A stretch of DNA of 39,163 nt. Source: Flavobacteriaceae bacterium (GTDB lineage: Bacteria > Bacteroidota > Bacteroidia > Flavobacteriales > Flavobacteriaceae). The notes below the pieces were generated by a model. That model was given only the letters and a program-made list of their open reading frames with translations. It made no database searches and was not told the origin of the DNA. The DNA is taken from NCBI GenBank assembly GCA_013001965.1, contig JABDLA010000054.1, forward strand, positions 1 through 39,163, in the 5' to 3' direction. Position 1 is the first letter of the stretch, and each line of letters begins with the position of its first letter. The position numbers were made by a program, and so were the translations under genes. Shown in pieces: positions 17,188-25,022 of this stretch.

Positions 17188-17925
17188 ATGAAAAACACAA
17201 GAAAATTGTTTTTAGGACTTTTAGTACTTGTTTTGATTGCTCTTGGTGGATATCTAATTGCGGGAGGCTCATTTAATTTTTCTCCAGAAGACGCAGCAGG
17301 ATCCGGAATTGACGGCGTTTCAAAAGCTGAAAAGTATAAAAGTGAATCGGCAAATGCTGAGGTAAATTTAGAAGGTGAAGACGTACAACAACTTCTTCAA
17401 AATCAAGACTTCCAGAATCTGGTCCAAAATGAGAGTTTTACCGATTTAATGAAATCTGCAGAATTTACAGCGCTGGCCAAAAACCCGAAATTTTTAGAAA
17501 TTGCCAAGAATCCGGCTTTTACTGAAATGATGAGAAGCTCAAAATTCATGAATTTGAAAAACAACGCTTCGTTTGAAGCTTTGGCCAAAAATCCTGAATT
17601 GATGGCAATGGCAAGTAAAGAGAAGTTTCCTCGTCTTGCCAAGGATCAGAATTATAAGGATTTGGCGATGAATGCAGACTTTCAGGCACTCGCCAAAAGT
17701 GCATCGTTCAAAGCACTTGCTAAGAATCCGGCATTTTTAGAAATGGCCAAATCTCAGAAATTTTTGAACATGGCTCAAAATCCGACCTTTTCAAATTTAG
17801 CAAAGAATGCGTCTTTTAAAGCCATGATGAAAAATGGAACATTTACGCAGTTAATGCGAAGTTCTCAATTTGGTGATCTTCAGAAACTTCATGTTTTCAG
17901 AGGTCCTCCAGAAAAAAGAAATTAA
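17188..17925 (+). CDS. Membrane-anchored protein of 19 perfect-register nonapeptide repeats
   Basis: A 245-residue protein I do not recognise. Residues 1-26 (basic start, then LFLGLLVLVLIALGGYLIAG) form a signal anchor with no lipobox. Residues 27-65 are a polar linker. From V66 on, the protein is an uninterrupted tandem of nine-residue units, consensus F-x-x-L-A-K-N-P-x. Phe (rarely Val, Leu, Tyr) occurs at 75, 84, 93 and every ninth residue to 237 without one insertion or deletion. Position 4 is always L, M or I; position 7 is N, S or D in 17 of 19 units. Codons differ between units, so the repeat is old and selected at protein level. N-P-x-F-x-x-L resembles a capped short helix, suggesting a helical solenoid (inference). 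Probably periplasmic. A single gene with its own terminator. Confidence 0.85.
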   Translation: MKNTRKLFLGLLVLVLIALGGYLIAGGSFNFSPEDAAGSGIDGVSKAEKYKSESANAEVNLEGEDVQQLLQNQDFQNLVQNESFTDLMKSAEFTALAKNPKFLEIAKNPAFTEMMRSSKFMNLKNNASFEALAKNPELMAMASKEKFPRLAKDQNYKDLAMNADFQALAKSASFKALAKNPAFLEMAKSQKFLNMAQNPTFSNLAKNASFKAMMKNGTFTQLMRSSQFGDLQKLHVFRGPPEKRN

Positions 17926-17950
17926 AATTTTAAATTAATTTAGAATATTG

Positions 17951-17986
17951 AGTGAGCCAAATCTGTTTTATTGGCTCACTTTTTTT
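17951..17986 (+). terminator. Intrinsic terminator of the nonapeptide-repeat gene
   Basis: AGTGAGCCAA and TTGGCTCACT form a perfect 10-bp stem with a ten-base loop, followed by six T. Confidence 0.92.
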
Positions 17987-18070
17987 GTTAATATGACATT
18001 GAGATTTAAGACATAAAAGCTGAGATAATAGTATCTTTTCTTAGGATTTATATTACGCTAACCATCCACT

Positions 18071-21000
18071 ATGGCCAAAATTTATTCAATTCTTCTTAGC
18101 TTTATCTGTTTACAGGGATTTGCTCAGTTGGATCTTATCGAAACTGATGAGATGAAGATGGTCACCTATGACTTCGGACATAAATACATCTTACCTCACG
18201 CCACAAGAAGTTTTCATCAATCCCTAACTTTTCATAAAAAACTATTTGATTATAATCCTTCCGAACGAATAACGGTCCTCATACAGGATTTTGGTGATTA
18301 TGGAAATGCCGGAGCTACGGCAGTGCCAAGGAATGCCATTAGTATGGGATTATCGCCATTTAGTTATGCTTTTGAGTCCAATCCGGCAGGAGAACGCGTT
18401 TTTTCAATGATGAATCATGAACTGATTCATGTTGTTGCATTAGATAATGCTGCCGGCTCTGATAATTTCTTCAGAGGATTTTTTCTGGGCAAAGTCGATC
18501 CTTCCTATGAAAACCCTATATCAATTTTTTATAGTTATCTCACCGTACCTCGACGCTATTCCCCACGTTGGTATCATGAAGGCCTGGCGTCATATCTGGA
18601 AACCTGGATGGGTGGAGGGATAGGACTCGCCTTAGGAAGCTATGACGAAATGGTCTTTCGAACAAAAGTCCTTGAAAATGATCATATATATAGTGCCCAG
18701 GGTTTGGAATCGGAAGGGGTAACTTCTGATTTTCAGGGGAGATCCAATTCGTATTTATACGGCACCCGATTCATGGGCTATCTAGCGAACCAATATACGC
18801 CTCAGAAAATCATTGATTGGGCCAAAAGAAATGAAGGAAGTAAAAAATACTTTGCACAACAGTTCAAGCACATTTTTGAAATTCCAATAGAGGAGGCATG
18901 GGAAAACTGGATCGCTTTTGAAAAGGAATGGCAAAAGAAAAATATTGAAATACTTAAAGAAAATCCCATAACCGAAACGGAATTAATTACGGATAAAGTT
19001 ATTGGTTCAGTATCCTTCCCACAATATGACAGATCGAAGAACAAAATTTATGTGGCTGTCAATTATCCAGGTCAGATTCCGCATTTAGCGGCAATAGACC
19101 TTAACAATGGCACTCTGGAGAAGCTTAAAGATATTAAAGGTGCTGCTCTTTTTTATGTGTCTTCCCTTACCTTTGACGCCCGGAGAAATATGCTTTATTA
19201 TACGACCGACAATGATGCCTGGAGGGACTTGAACAGTTATGACCTGAATACTGGAAAAAGTAAAATGCTTCAAAAAGATTTTAGAACGGGTGATCTCGCC
19301 TTTAACAAAGCAGACCAATCGATTTGGGGCATCAAACACCTGAACGGACTTTCAACAATTGTAAAAATACCCAAAACAACAAATGACTCTCAGGACGAAT
19401 ATGCAAGCTGGGAACAGAAACACACCTTAAAATATGGGCAGGACATATTTGATCTTGATATATCGCCCGATGGAAAAAAATTAAGTGCGGCTGTGTCCGA
19501 CCTACGCGGTAGGCAATCTCTAATTTTGTACGATATTGAAGCATTGGAAAATAATGAAGTCGTTCAGGACACAATTTTCGACTTTGAAGTATCGTCTCCT
19601 CAAAGTTTTAGATTTTCTGAGGATGGCAAATATCTTACAGGATGTTCGTATTATTCCGGGGTGAGCAATATATATCGCGTTGACCTGGAAACCATGGATA
19701 TCAAAGCCATGAGTAATGCTGTTACAGGATTGTTTCGGCCCATCATCATTGATGATGAAAAAATATTTGCTTTCAATTACAGCAGTAAAGGCTTTCAACC
19801 GGCTTATATCAAGAATGAAATCGCACCAAAAGTTTCTTCAATTCAATTCTTGGGAAATACAACTATAGTGAAACACCCATCATTAAAAGATTGGGAACTA
19901 TCGTTTCCATCTGAAAAAGATATTGATGTTGAAGCCATTACCATTAAAACAGGAAAGTACAAAGCCGGAAAACTGATGAAGGTCAATTACGGCTATCCAA
20001 CAATTGTGGGATATAAAGATCATTTCGGTATTGGGTATCATCTCAATATTGCCGACCCACTGGATTTCAGATCTCTTGAGATCACAGCAGCGATCACACC
20101 AAAATCATGGAAAAATAATCTGACCACAAGCTCTGATTCATTGAACTCTACAATTGATAGTGATGAGGTCTTCCATGCTTCAATTAAAGCCAAATTAGGG
20201 GAGTTTTCAATAGATGGAGAATACAACGGTACAAGCTTTTACGATTTGTTCGGGCCAACGAAATTTTCTAGAAAAGGAGTGTCTTTACATGTAGGATACG
20301 AGCGTACACTTATTTGGGATCCACCGCAAAATTTAGATCTGAGCCTTGGCATTGGAGGCTTTTATGGTTTAGATCAATCGCCCGATTTTCAACAGATATC
20401 AGCAAGTGGATTTGATCAGGATTTTTTCTTTGATTTTGATGCCGGACTTTCATATCGCAACCTGAAAAATTCGTTAGGAGCTGTTGATCATGAAAAGGGT
20501 ATAAGTGGTTCAATAAGGGCCTCTATGGTATTGTCGGCAGGAAATTTTTTCCCGCGAACCATGGGCACTTTTGATTTTGGTTTTCAGTTACCTGTTCACC
20601 ATGCTTCTTTGTGGTTTAGAAACGCCGTCGGCCATTCATTTAGCGAAGATTTCAATCCCTTTACAAGATTTGGTTTTGCTTCGTTTGGCAATAATTATGT
20701 CGACTATAGATCCTTTCGACGCTACCGGACACCATTTTCTTTTCCGGGTTTAAGTTTTGATGAAGATTTTAGCATCATAGTACAATCATTTAGTAAGAAT
20801 ACTGCCGAATTGGTTTTTCCTCCAATTCGATTCAGAAAATTAGGCAGCTTCAATTTGTTTGTGAACTGGATACAACCAACGCTTTTCGGTTCATTTTTAC
20901 TGACCGATGAAGCATTGGCAGGGACAGGAAAATATGCCAACCTTGGAGCCCAGCTTGATACCAGATTTGTTATGTTCTCCTTATTGCCATCGACACTTTC

Positions 21001-21079
21001 TATTGGATATGCGAGGGCTTGGAATCTCGACAATGATAATTCTTACGGAGAATGGATGATATCCTTAAAACTTTTGTAA
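18071..21079 (+). CDS. Secreted gluzincin-type peptidase / beta-propeller / outer-membrane barrel protein
   Basis: A 1002-residue protein in three parts. After a signal peptide (MAKIYSILLSFICLQGFAQ) comes a peptidase-MA-like zinc domain: HELIH (H116, E117, H120) and, 50 residues on, WYHEGLASYLE (E170 as probable third ligand). Residues about 310-620 carry propeller-like repeats (SFPQYDRSKNKIYVA, LDISPDGKKLSAAVSD, FRFSEDGKYLTG) of TolB/WD40-like type. The last 350 residues are aromatic amphipathic strands (GTFDFGFQLPVHHASLWFRN) resembling an outer-membrane beta-barrel and end in WMISLKLL. Proteolysis at the cell surface or periplasmic face is inferred. The substrate is unknown. The next gene begins 3 bases after its stop, so the two form an operon. 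Confidence 0.82.
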   Translation: MAKIYSILLSFICLQGFAQLDLIETDEMKMVTYDFGHKYILPHATRSFHQSLTFHKKLFDYNPSERITVLIQDFGDYGNAGATAVPRNAISMGLSPFSYAFESNPAGERVFSMMNHELIHVVALDNAAGSDNFFRGFFLGKVDPSYENPISIFYSYLTVPRRYSPRWYHEGLASYLETWMGGGIGLALGSYDEMVFRTKVLENDHIYSAQGLESEGVTSDFQGRSNSYLYGTRFMGYLANQYTPQKIIDWAKRNEGSKKYFAQQFKHIFEIPIEEAWENWIAFEKEWQKKNIEILKENPITETELITDKVIGSVSFPQYDRSKNKIYVAVNYPGQIPHLAAIDLNNGTLEKLKDIKGAALFYVSSLTFDARRNMLYYTTDNDAWRDLNSYDLNTGKSKMLQKDFRTGDLAFNKADQSIWGIKHLNGLSTIVKIPKTTNDSQDEYASWEQKHTLKYGQDIFDLDISPDGKKLSAAVSDLRGRQSLILYDIEALENNEVVQDTIFDFEVSSPQSFRFSEDGKYLTGCSYYSGVSNIYRVDLETMDIKAMSNAVTGLFRPIIIDDEKIFAFNYSSKGFQPAYIKNEIAPKVSSIQFLGNTTIVKHPSLKDWELSFPSEKDIDVEAITIKTGKYKAGKLMKVNYGYPTIVGYKDHFGIGYHLNIADPLDFRSLEITAAITPKSWKNNLTTSSDSLNSTIDSDEVFHASIKAKLGEFSIDGEYNGTSFYDLFGPTKFSRKGVSLHVGYERTLIWDPPQNLDLSLGIGGFYGLDQSPDFQQISASGFDQDFFFDFDAGLSYRNLKNSLGAVDHEKGISGSIRASMVLSAGNFFPRTMGTFDFGFQLPVHHASLWFRNAVGHSFSEDFNPFTRFGFASFGNNYVDYRSFRRYRTPFSFPGLSFDEDFSIIVQSFSKNTAELVFPPIRFRKLGSFNLFVNWIQPTLFGSFLLTDEALAGTGKYANLGAQLDTRFVMFSLLPSTLSIGYARAWNLDNDNSYGEWMISLKLL

Positions 21080-21082
21080 AAG

Positions 21083-21784
21083 ATGGCTATAATAACTTTG
21101 CTTATTCTCGCACTTTCACCAGGTCTGGCCATCATACTCTATTTTTATTTAAAGGACATTCATGAACCAGAACCGTTTGGCCAGCTTGCCATTAGTTTTT
21201 TATACGGCATCATTAGTATGCTAATTGCAACAGGGATAATTTACCTCATTTTTAAAGAGATTCATTTTGATTCTGAAAGTTTTACAGATATGGCCATTAA
21301 GGCTTTTTTGATAATTGGCGTGATTGAAGAAGGGAGCAAATTTTTATTCATCAGGGGAATATTATATAAGAATGATAATTTTAATGAACCTTTCGACGGT
21401 ATTATTTATTCTGTCATGGTTGGTATGGGATTTGCTCTTACAGAAAACATTTTTTATGTTATAAATGGTGATGGAGGAACTGCTATTTTGAGAATGTTTA
21501 CAGCTGTCCCGGCTCATGCCTTATTTGCGGTCATAATGGGCTTTTTCCTGGGTGAAGCTAAACTGGACCACAAGCATACCGGGCTTCATAGTTTTGCGGC
21601 TATAGCGCTTGCCATTGTTGCTCATGGCGTTTATGATTATTTCTTATTCATCTCTTTTGTGCCCGGACTTTGGATTGGGGCCGTGGTTTCATTGATCATT
21701 GGCGTTTTACTTTCCCATTGGGCTATAAAAATTCATCAGGATGCAAGCCCCTTTAGGAAGGATGATTCTGAAACATCAGAATAA
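21083..21784 (+). CDS. PrsW-family intramembrane glutamic protease
   Basis: A 233-residue polytopic membrane protein of the PrsW (CPBP-related) family. PrsW in Bacillus makes the first cut in an anti-sigma factor. The signature residues are all present: IEEGSKF with E82/E83, FDGIIYSVMVGMGFALTEN with E121/N122, PAHALF with H145, and AHGVYDYF with H181. About seven to eight hydrophobic segments are visible. It follows the metalloprotease-propeller-barrel gene after 3 bases, so they are probably translated from one mRNA and may act on the same envelope process (inference). A weak SD-like AAAAG precedes it. Confidence 0.9.
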   Translation: MAIITLLILALSPGLAIILYFYLKDIHEPEPFGQLAISFLYGIISMLIATGIIYLIFKEIHFDSESFTDMAIKAFLIIGVIEEGSKFLFIRGILYKNDNFNEPFDGIIYSVMVGMGFALTENIFYVINGDGGTAILRMFTAVPAHALFAVIMGFFLGEAKLDHKHTGLHSFAAIALAIVAHGVYDYFLFISFVPGLWIGAVVSLIIGVLLSHWAIKIHQDASPFRKDDSETSE

Positions 21785-21873
21785 AAATGTCTCAATTTTG
21801 TTTGTCTTAAAATTCATTTGTTGGGACTTCTATAATTCAAATTACATATCTTCATCGTGGAAAAACAGGAGAT

Positions 21874-23145
21874 ATGAAAAATACTAAAGAAACTTTCGCT
21901 ATAGGATTTGGAATATTCGCCGCTTTTTTTGGAGCCGGCAATTTAATCCTTCCGCCTCTGCTTGGGTTTAAATCTGGTCCCGATTGGTGGTTAGTTGCTA
22001 TAGGGTTCATCACATCGGCCACAATTATACCGCTCTTAGCCCTTTTTGCTCATGCACGATTACAGGGGACTATGCTTGATTTTGGCAAAAAGGTTTCGCC
22101 GATATTCAGTTTAATATTCTGTCTTTGTGTATATGGCATAGCCATTTCATTACCTTGTCCGCGCACCGCGGCAGTAACTCATGAAATGGCCATAGCACCA
22201 TATTTTGGAACAAGTTCTTTGCTGACCAGCGCAATCTATTTCACCCTGGTTTTTTTCTTTGTAATGAACAGGACGAATGTTCTTCAAATTCTTGGAAAGT
22301 ATTTGACCCCCCTAATTGGGATCATTTTATTGACAATAATCGTTATTGGGATTGCTTCACCTATAACCGAGATTGCACCTTCCTCATTTCAAATTCCATT
22401 GGTAGATGGTTTTCTAGAAGGTTACCAAACCTATGATGCCCTGGCCGGATTGTTAACCGGAGGTATAGTTATTATCTCCCTGGACCTGAAGGGTTATACC
22501 TCCTTTGAAGAAAAAAAGTCCATAATTGCCCGTTCCGGGTTTATAGCCATGATGGGCCTGTTTATTATTTATGCCGGACTTATTGCTACCGGTTCAAATT
22601 TTAACACACAATTTGATCCCGAAATTTCTAGACCTGAATTATTATCTGGACTTTCCTTAAAAACGCTTGGAAATATTGGAACAACTTTCTTGAGTGTACT
22701 GGTGGCCCTGGCCTGTTTTACCACAGCTGTGGGTATTATTGTTGGAACAGCCGATTTTTTTAAAGGCTTGTTTAAGGAATCTAAAAAAGCATATCTAATT
22801 ACGACTATTATCGCCTGTTTGCTTGGAATTTTGGTAGGCCAGTTGGACGTTCATTATATTATTGATGTTGCCTTACCTGCTTTAATGTTCATTTATCCGC
22901 TAACCATCGTATTGATCTTTTTAAACGTGATCCCGAAACGATTGGCTTCAAAAACTGTATTCAGATATGTAGTAATGATCACCTTTATTTTCAGTATCCC
23001 AGATTTCCTTGGTTTTCTGATACCACCGGAAAATTTAGAAGGCGTCAAATCGGTCTTACCCTTTGCCAAACAAAATTTAGGTTGGGTGATACCTGCAATA
23101 TTAGCTTTTATTGTAGCTAATTTAACGGTTGAAAAAACAAAGTAG
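21874..23145 (+). CDS. brnQ: Branched-chain amino acid transporter BrnQ (LIVCS family)
   Basis: A 423-residue cation-coupled carrier for Leu/Ile/Val with about twelve membrane segments. The N-terminal FAAFFGAGNLILPP is the family hallmark. The GFITSATIIPLLAL, ISLPCPRTAAVTHE and ALACFTTAVGIIVGTADFF regions also match. It is one of the few genes here with an SD-like AGGAG, only two bases before the ATG. It faces aminopeptidase P with a single base between the stop codons; uptake of branched amino acids and peptide breakdown could be functionally related, but convergent orientation gives no operon support. Confidence 0.94.
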   Translation: MKNTKETFAIGFGIFAAFFGAGNLILPPLLGFKSGPDWWLVAIGFITSATIIPLLALFAHARLQGTMLDFGKKVSPIFSLIFCLCVYGIAISLPCPRTAAVTHEMAIAPYFGTSSLLTSAIYFTLVFFFVMNRTNVLQILGKYLTPLIGIILLTIIVIGIASPITEIAPSSFQIPLVDGFLEGYQTYDALAGLLTGGIVIISLDLKGYTSFEEKKSIIARSGFIAMMGLFIIYAGLIATGSNFNTQFDPEISRPELLSGLSLKTLGNIGTTFLSVLVALACFTTAVGIIVGTADFFKGLFKESKKAYLITTIIACLLGILVGQLDVHYIIDVALPALMFIYPLTIVLIFLNVIPKRLASKTVFRYVVMITFIFSIPDFLGFLIPPENLEGVKSVLPFAKQNLGWVIPAILAFIVANLTVEKTK

Positions 23146-23146
23146 A

Positions 23147-24436
23147 TCAGTTCATCAGATCTTCGATCTCATCGGCTTCTATCGGGATATTTCTCATAAG
23201 ATTGAACGGCTCTCCCTGTTCCTGGATAACAACATCGTCTTCCAGGCGTATGCCAAAGCCTTCATCAGGAATATAAATGCCTGGCTCTACCGTAAATACC
23301 ATATTGGCCTGCATGGGCTCATGCAATAATCCGTAATCATGAGTATCCAAACCAATATGATGGCTGGTTCCATGCATAAAATATTTTTTGTACGCCGGCC
23401 AGTCGGGGTTTTCATTCTTCACATCGGCTTTATCGATTAAGCCTAATCCTAATAATTCGGTCGTCATTAATTTACCGACTTCAATATGATAAGCCTCCCA
23501 TAGAGTCCCGGGAACCAACATTTTAGTCGCCTCATTTTTCACACGGTTAACGGCATTGTAAACCTCTTTTTGCCTGCTTGAAAAGCGCCCTGAAACCGGG
23601 ATTGTACGTGTCATGTCAGACGCATAATTGGCGTATTCGGCACCAACATCCATCAAGATAAGGTCTCCGGATTTACATTGTTGATTGTTTTCGATATAAT
23701 GGAGTACATTGGCATTTTTGCCGGAAGCAATAATAGGTGTGTAAGCAAATTTTCGAGAGCGGTTTCTGATGAATTCATGTAAATATTCGGCTTCAATCTC
23801 ATACTCCCAGACTTCTGGTTTTACAAAATCAAGAACCCGCCTAAAGCCTTTTTCTGTAATATCACAGGCGCTTTGCAATAGGTCCAATTCAATAGGATCT
23901 TTTACAGAACGCAGCCGCTGTAAGATGGGATTACTTTTGGCAACACTGTGAGCCGGATATTTGTTTTTTAACCATTTTGTAAAGCGATCCTCACGGGTTT
24001 CAGTTTCTACCGATGCCCTGTAATGTTCATTTGTATTGAGGTAAATGGTATCACATTGGGTCATGATCTCGAACATTATTTTTTCGAGCTCCTTAAGCCA
24101 ATACACCGTTTTTATTCCGGAGGTTTCAAGTGCTTTTTCCTTGGTGAGTTTCTCGCCTTCCCAAACTGCTATATGATCGTTGGTTTCTTTAAGGAATAAA
24201 ATCTCCCGATGTTTTTCTTTCGGGCAATCAGGGAATAAAACGAGTATGCTTTCTTCCTGATCGACACCGCTCAAATAAAAGATATCCCTGTGCTGTTCAA
24301 AAGGCATGGTACTATCGGCACTAATTGGGTAAATATCATTGCTGTTAAACACCGCAAGGCTATTGGGCTTCATTTTTGAAGTGAAATTTTTGCGGTTTGA
24401 GATAAACAACTGCCGATCAATTGGAAGGTATTTCAT
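23147..24436 (-). CDS. pepP: Xaa-Pro aminopeptidase (aminopeptidase P)
   Basis: A dimetal peptidase of 429 residues removing an N-terminal residue that precedes proline. The N-terminal AMP_N domain (QHRDIFYLSG, WEGEKLTKEKA) is followed by the pita-bread domain with all five metal ligands: the two Asp in LILMDVGAEY and ASDMTRT, His in GTSHHIGLD, Glu in VEPGIYIP and Glu in IRLEDDVV. The open frame extends to 24490, but that extension runs through the terminator of the upstream gene. ATG 24436 (MKYLPIDRQLFISNR) fits the family start. Cytoplasmic; no signal. Confidence 0.94.
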   Translation of the reverse strand: MKYLPIDRQLFISNRKNFTSKMKPNSLAVFNSNDIYPISADSTMPFEQHRDIFYLSGVDQEESILVLFPDCPKEKHREILFLKETNDHIAVWEGEKLTKEKALETSGIKTVYWLKELEKIMFEIMTQCDTIYLNTNEHYRASVETETREDRFTKWLKNKYPAHSVAKSNPILQRLRSVKDPIELDLLQSACDITEKGFRRVLDFVKPEVWEYEIEAEYLHEFIRNRSRKFAYTPIIASGKNANVLHYIENNQQCKSGDLILMDVGAEYANYASDMTRTIPVSGRFSSRQKEVYNAVNRVKNEATKMLVPGTLWEAYHIEVGKLMTTELLGLGLIDKADVKNENPDWPAYKKYFMHGTSHHIGLDTHDYGLLHEPMQANMVFTVEPGIYIPDEGFGIRLEDDVVIQEQGEPFNLMRNIPIEADEIEDLMN

Positions 24437-24475
24437 AATATTATTATTTAGCTCAAATTTATAAATTTTTAAAAT

Positions 24476-24507
24476 GAAAAAGGCACCCAAATATGGATGC
24501 CTTTATT
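24476..24507 (-). terminator. Intrinsic terminator of the 24527 gene
   Basis: On the minus strand AAAGGCATCC and GGGTGCCTTT form a 10-bp stem with one G-T wobble, followed by TT and then CATTTT. It lies 20 bases after the glycine-rich gene and before pepP, so the two genes are separate units. Confidence 0.75.
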
Positions 24508-24526
24508 TTTATTAAAAAAAGAATGA

Positions 24527-24826
24527 TTATTTATTCATCGCATTTTTAACAGCTCCTATAATTGCCATTAAAATACCTCCTCCAACACCACCGCCGGCAA
24601 CACTTCCTAATATACTGCTTAATTCTGTACTGGATGCAGCTTCTGCTGCCTCAGCACCTCCTAATCCTAACATGCCAAGAACGGTCCCACCAAGGCCACC
24701 TCCGAGGATTCCGACAACCGAATTCCATAAGGTCCCAAGGGAAAAATTTTTCATTAATTTCCCTGCAAGGTTACCACCAACGGCGCCACTTACAAGTTGA
24801 ATAATTAAAGGTAAATACTCTTCCAT
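24527..24826 (-). CDS. Glycine-rich small membrane protein
   Basis: A 99-residue protein of unknown function. It has two hydrophobic stretches packed with small residues (VVGILGGGLGGTVLGMLGLGG, about 37-57, and SVAGGGVGGGILMAIIGAV, about 74-92), separated by an Ala/Glu/Ser turn, and starts MEEYLPLIIQLVSGAVGG. GxxxG-like spacing suggests glycine-zipper helix packing and oligomerisation in the membrane. Similar small proteins occur in flavobacteria but I know of no assigned role. A TACATTTA box (24863-24856) lies about 30 bases upstream. Confidence 0.72.
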   Translation of the reverse strand: MEEYLPLIIQLVSGAVGGNLAGKLMKNFSLGTLWNSVVGILGGGLGGTVLGMLGLGGAEAAEAASSTELSSILGSVAGGGVGGGILMAIIGAVKNAMNK

Positions 24827-24855
24827 TTTTATAAATGTTTATTAGTTAATTATTC

Positions 24856-24863
24856 TAAATGTA
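24856..24863 (-). promoter_or_regulatory. -7-like box of the glycine-rich protein gene
   Basis: TACATTTA on the minus strand differs from TAnnTTTG in the last base. No -33 element is found at a normal distance. Confidence 0.3.
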
Positions 24864-25022
24864 GAAAATAATTATCAATTCATGGGATCGCACAAAAATA
24901 TAATGAGGAAAAACCCGGGGTTTAGTGTCGTTTGAAAATGTTAAAATCAGTTTAATTTTTAACCGAATGTTGAATCTTCCAACTACTTTAAGTAATTTCA
25001 AAGTCTTATTAAAACTAACCAA

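Noticed and set aside
17251-17925. Nonapeptide array as a CRISPR or DNA tandem repeat
   Set aside because: The 27-base units differ strongly at DNA level and the reading frame is intact; the repeat is a protein repeat.
20722-21033. 103-codon minus-strand frame
   Set aside because: Antisense to the beta-barrel region of the 18071 gene; no independent evidence.
21792-21832. GTCTCAA/TTGGGAC inverted repeat after the PrsW gene
   Set aside because: Loop of over 20 bases and no T run; not convincing as a terminator.
24562-24804. 80-codon plus-strand frame, Gln/His-rich
   Set aside because: Antisense shadow of the glycine-rich membrane protein (GGN/GCC codons read backwards).
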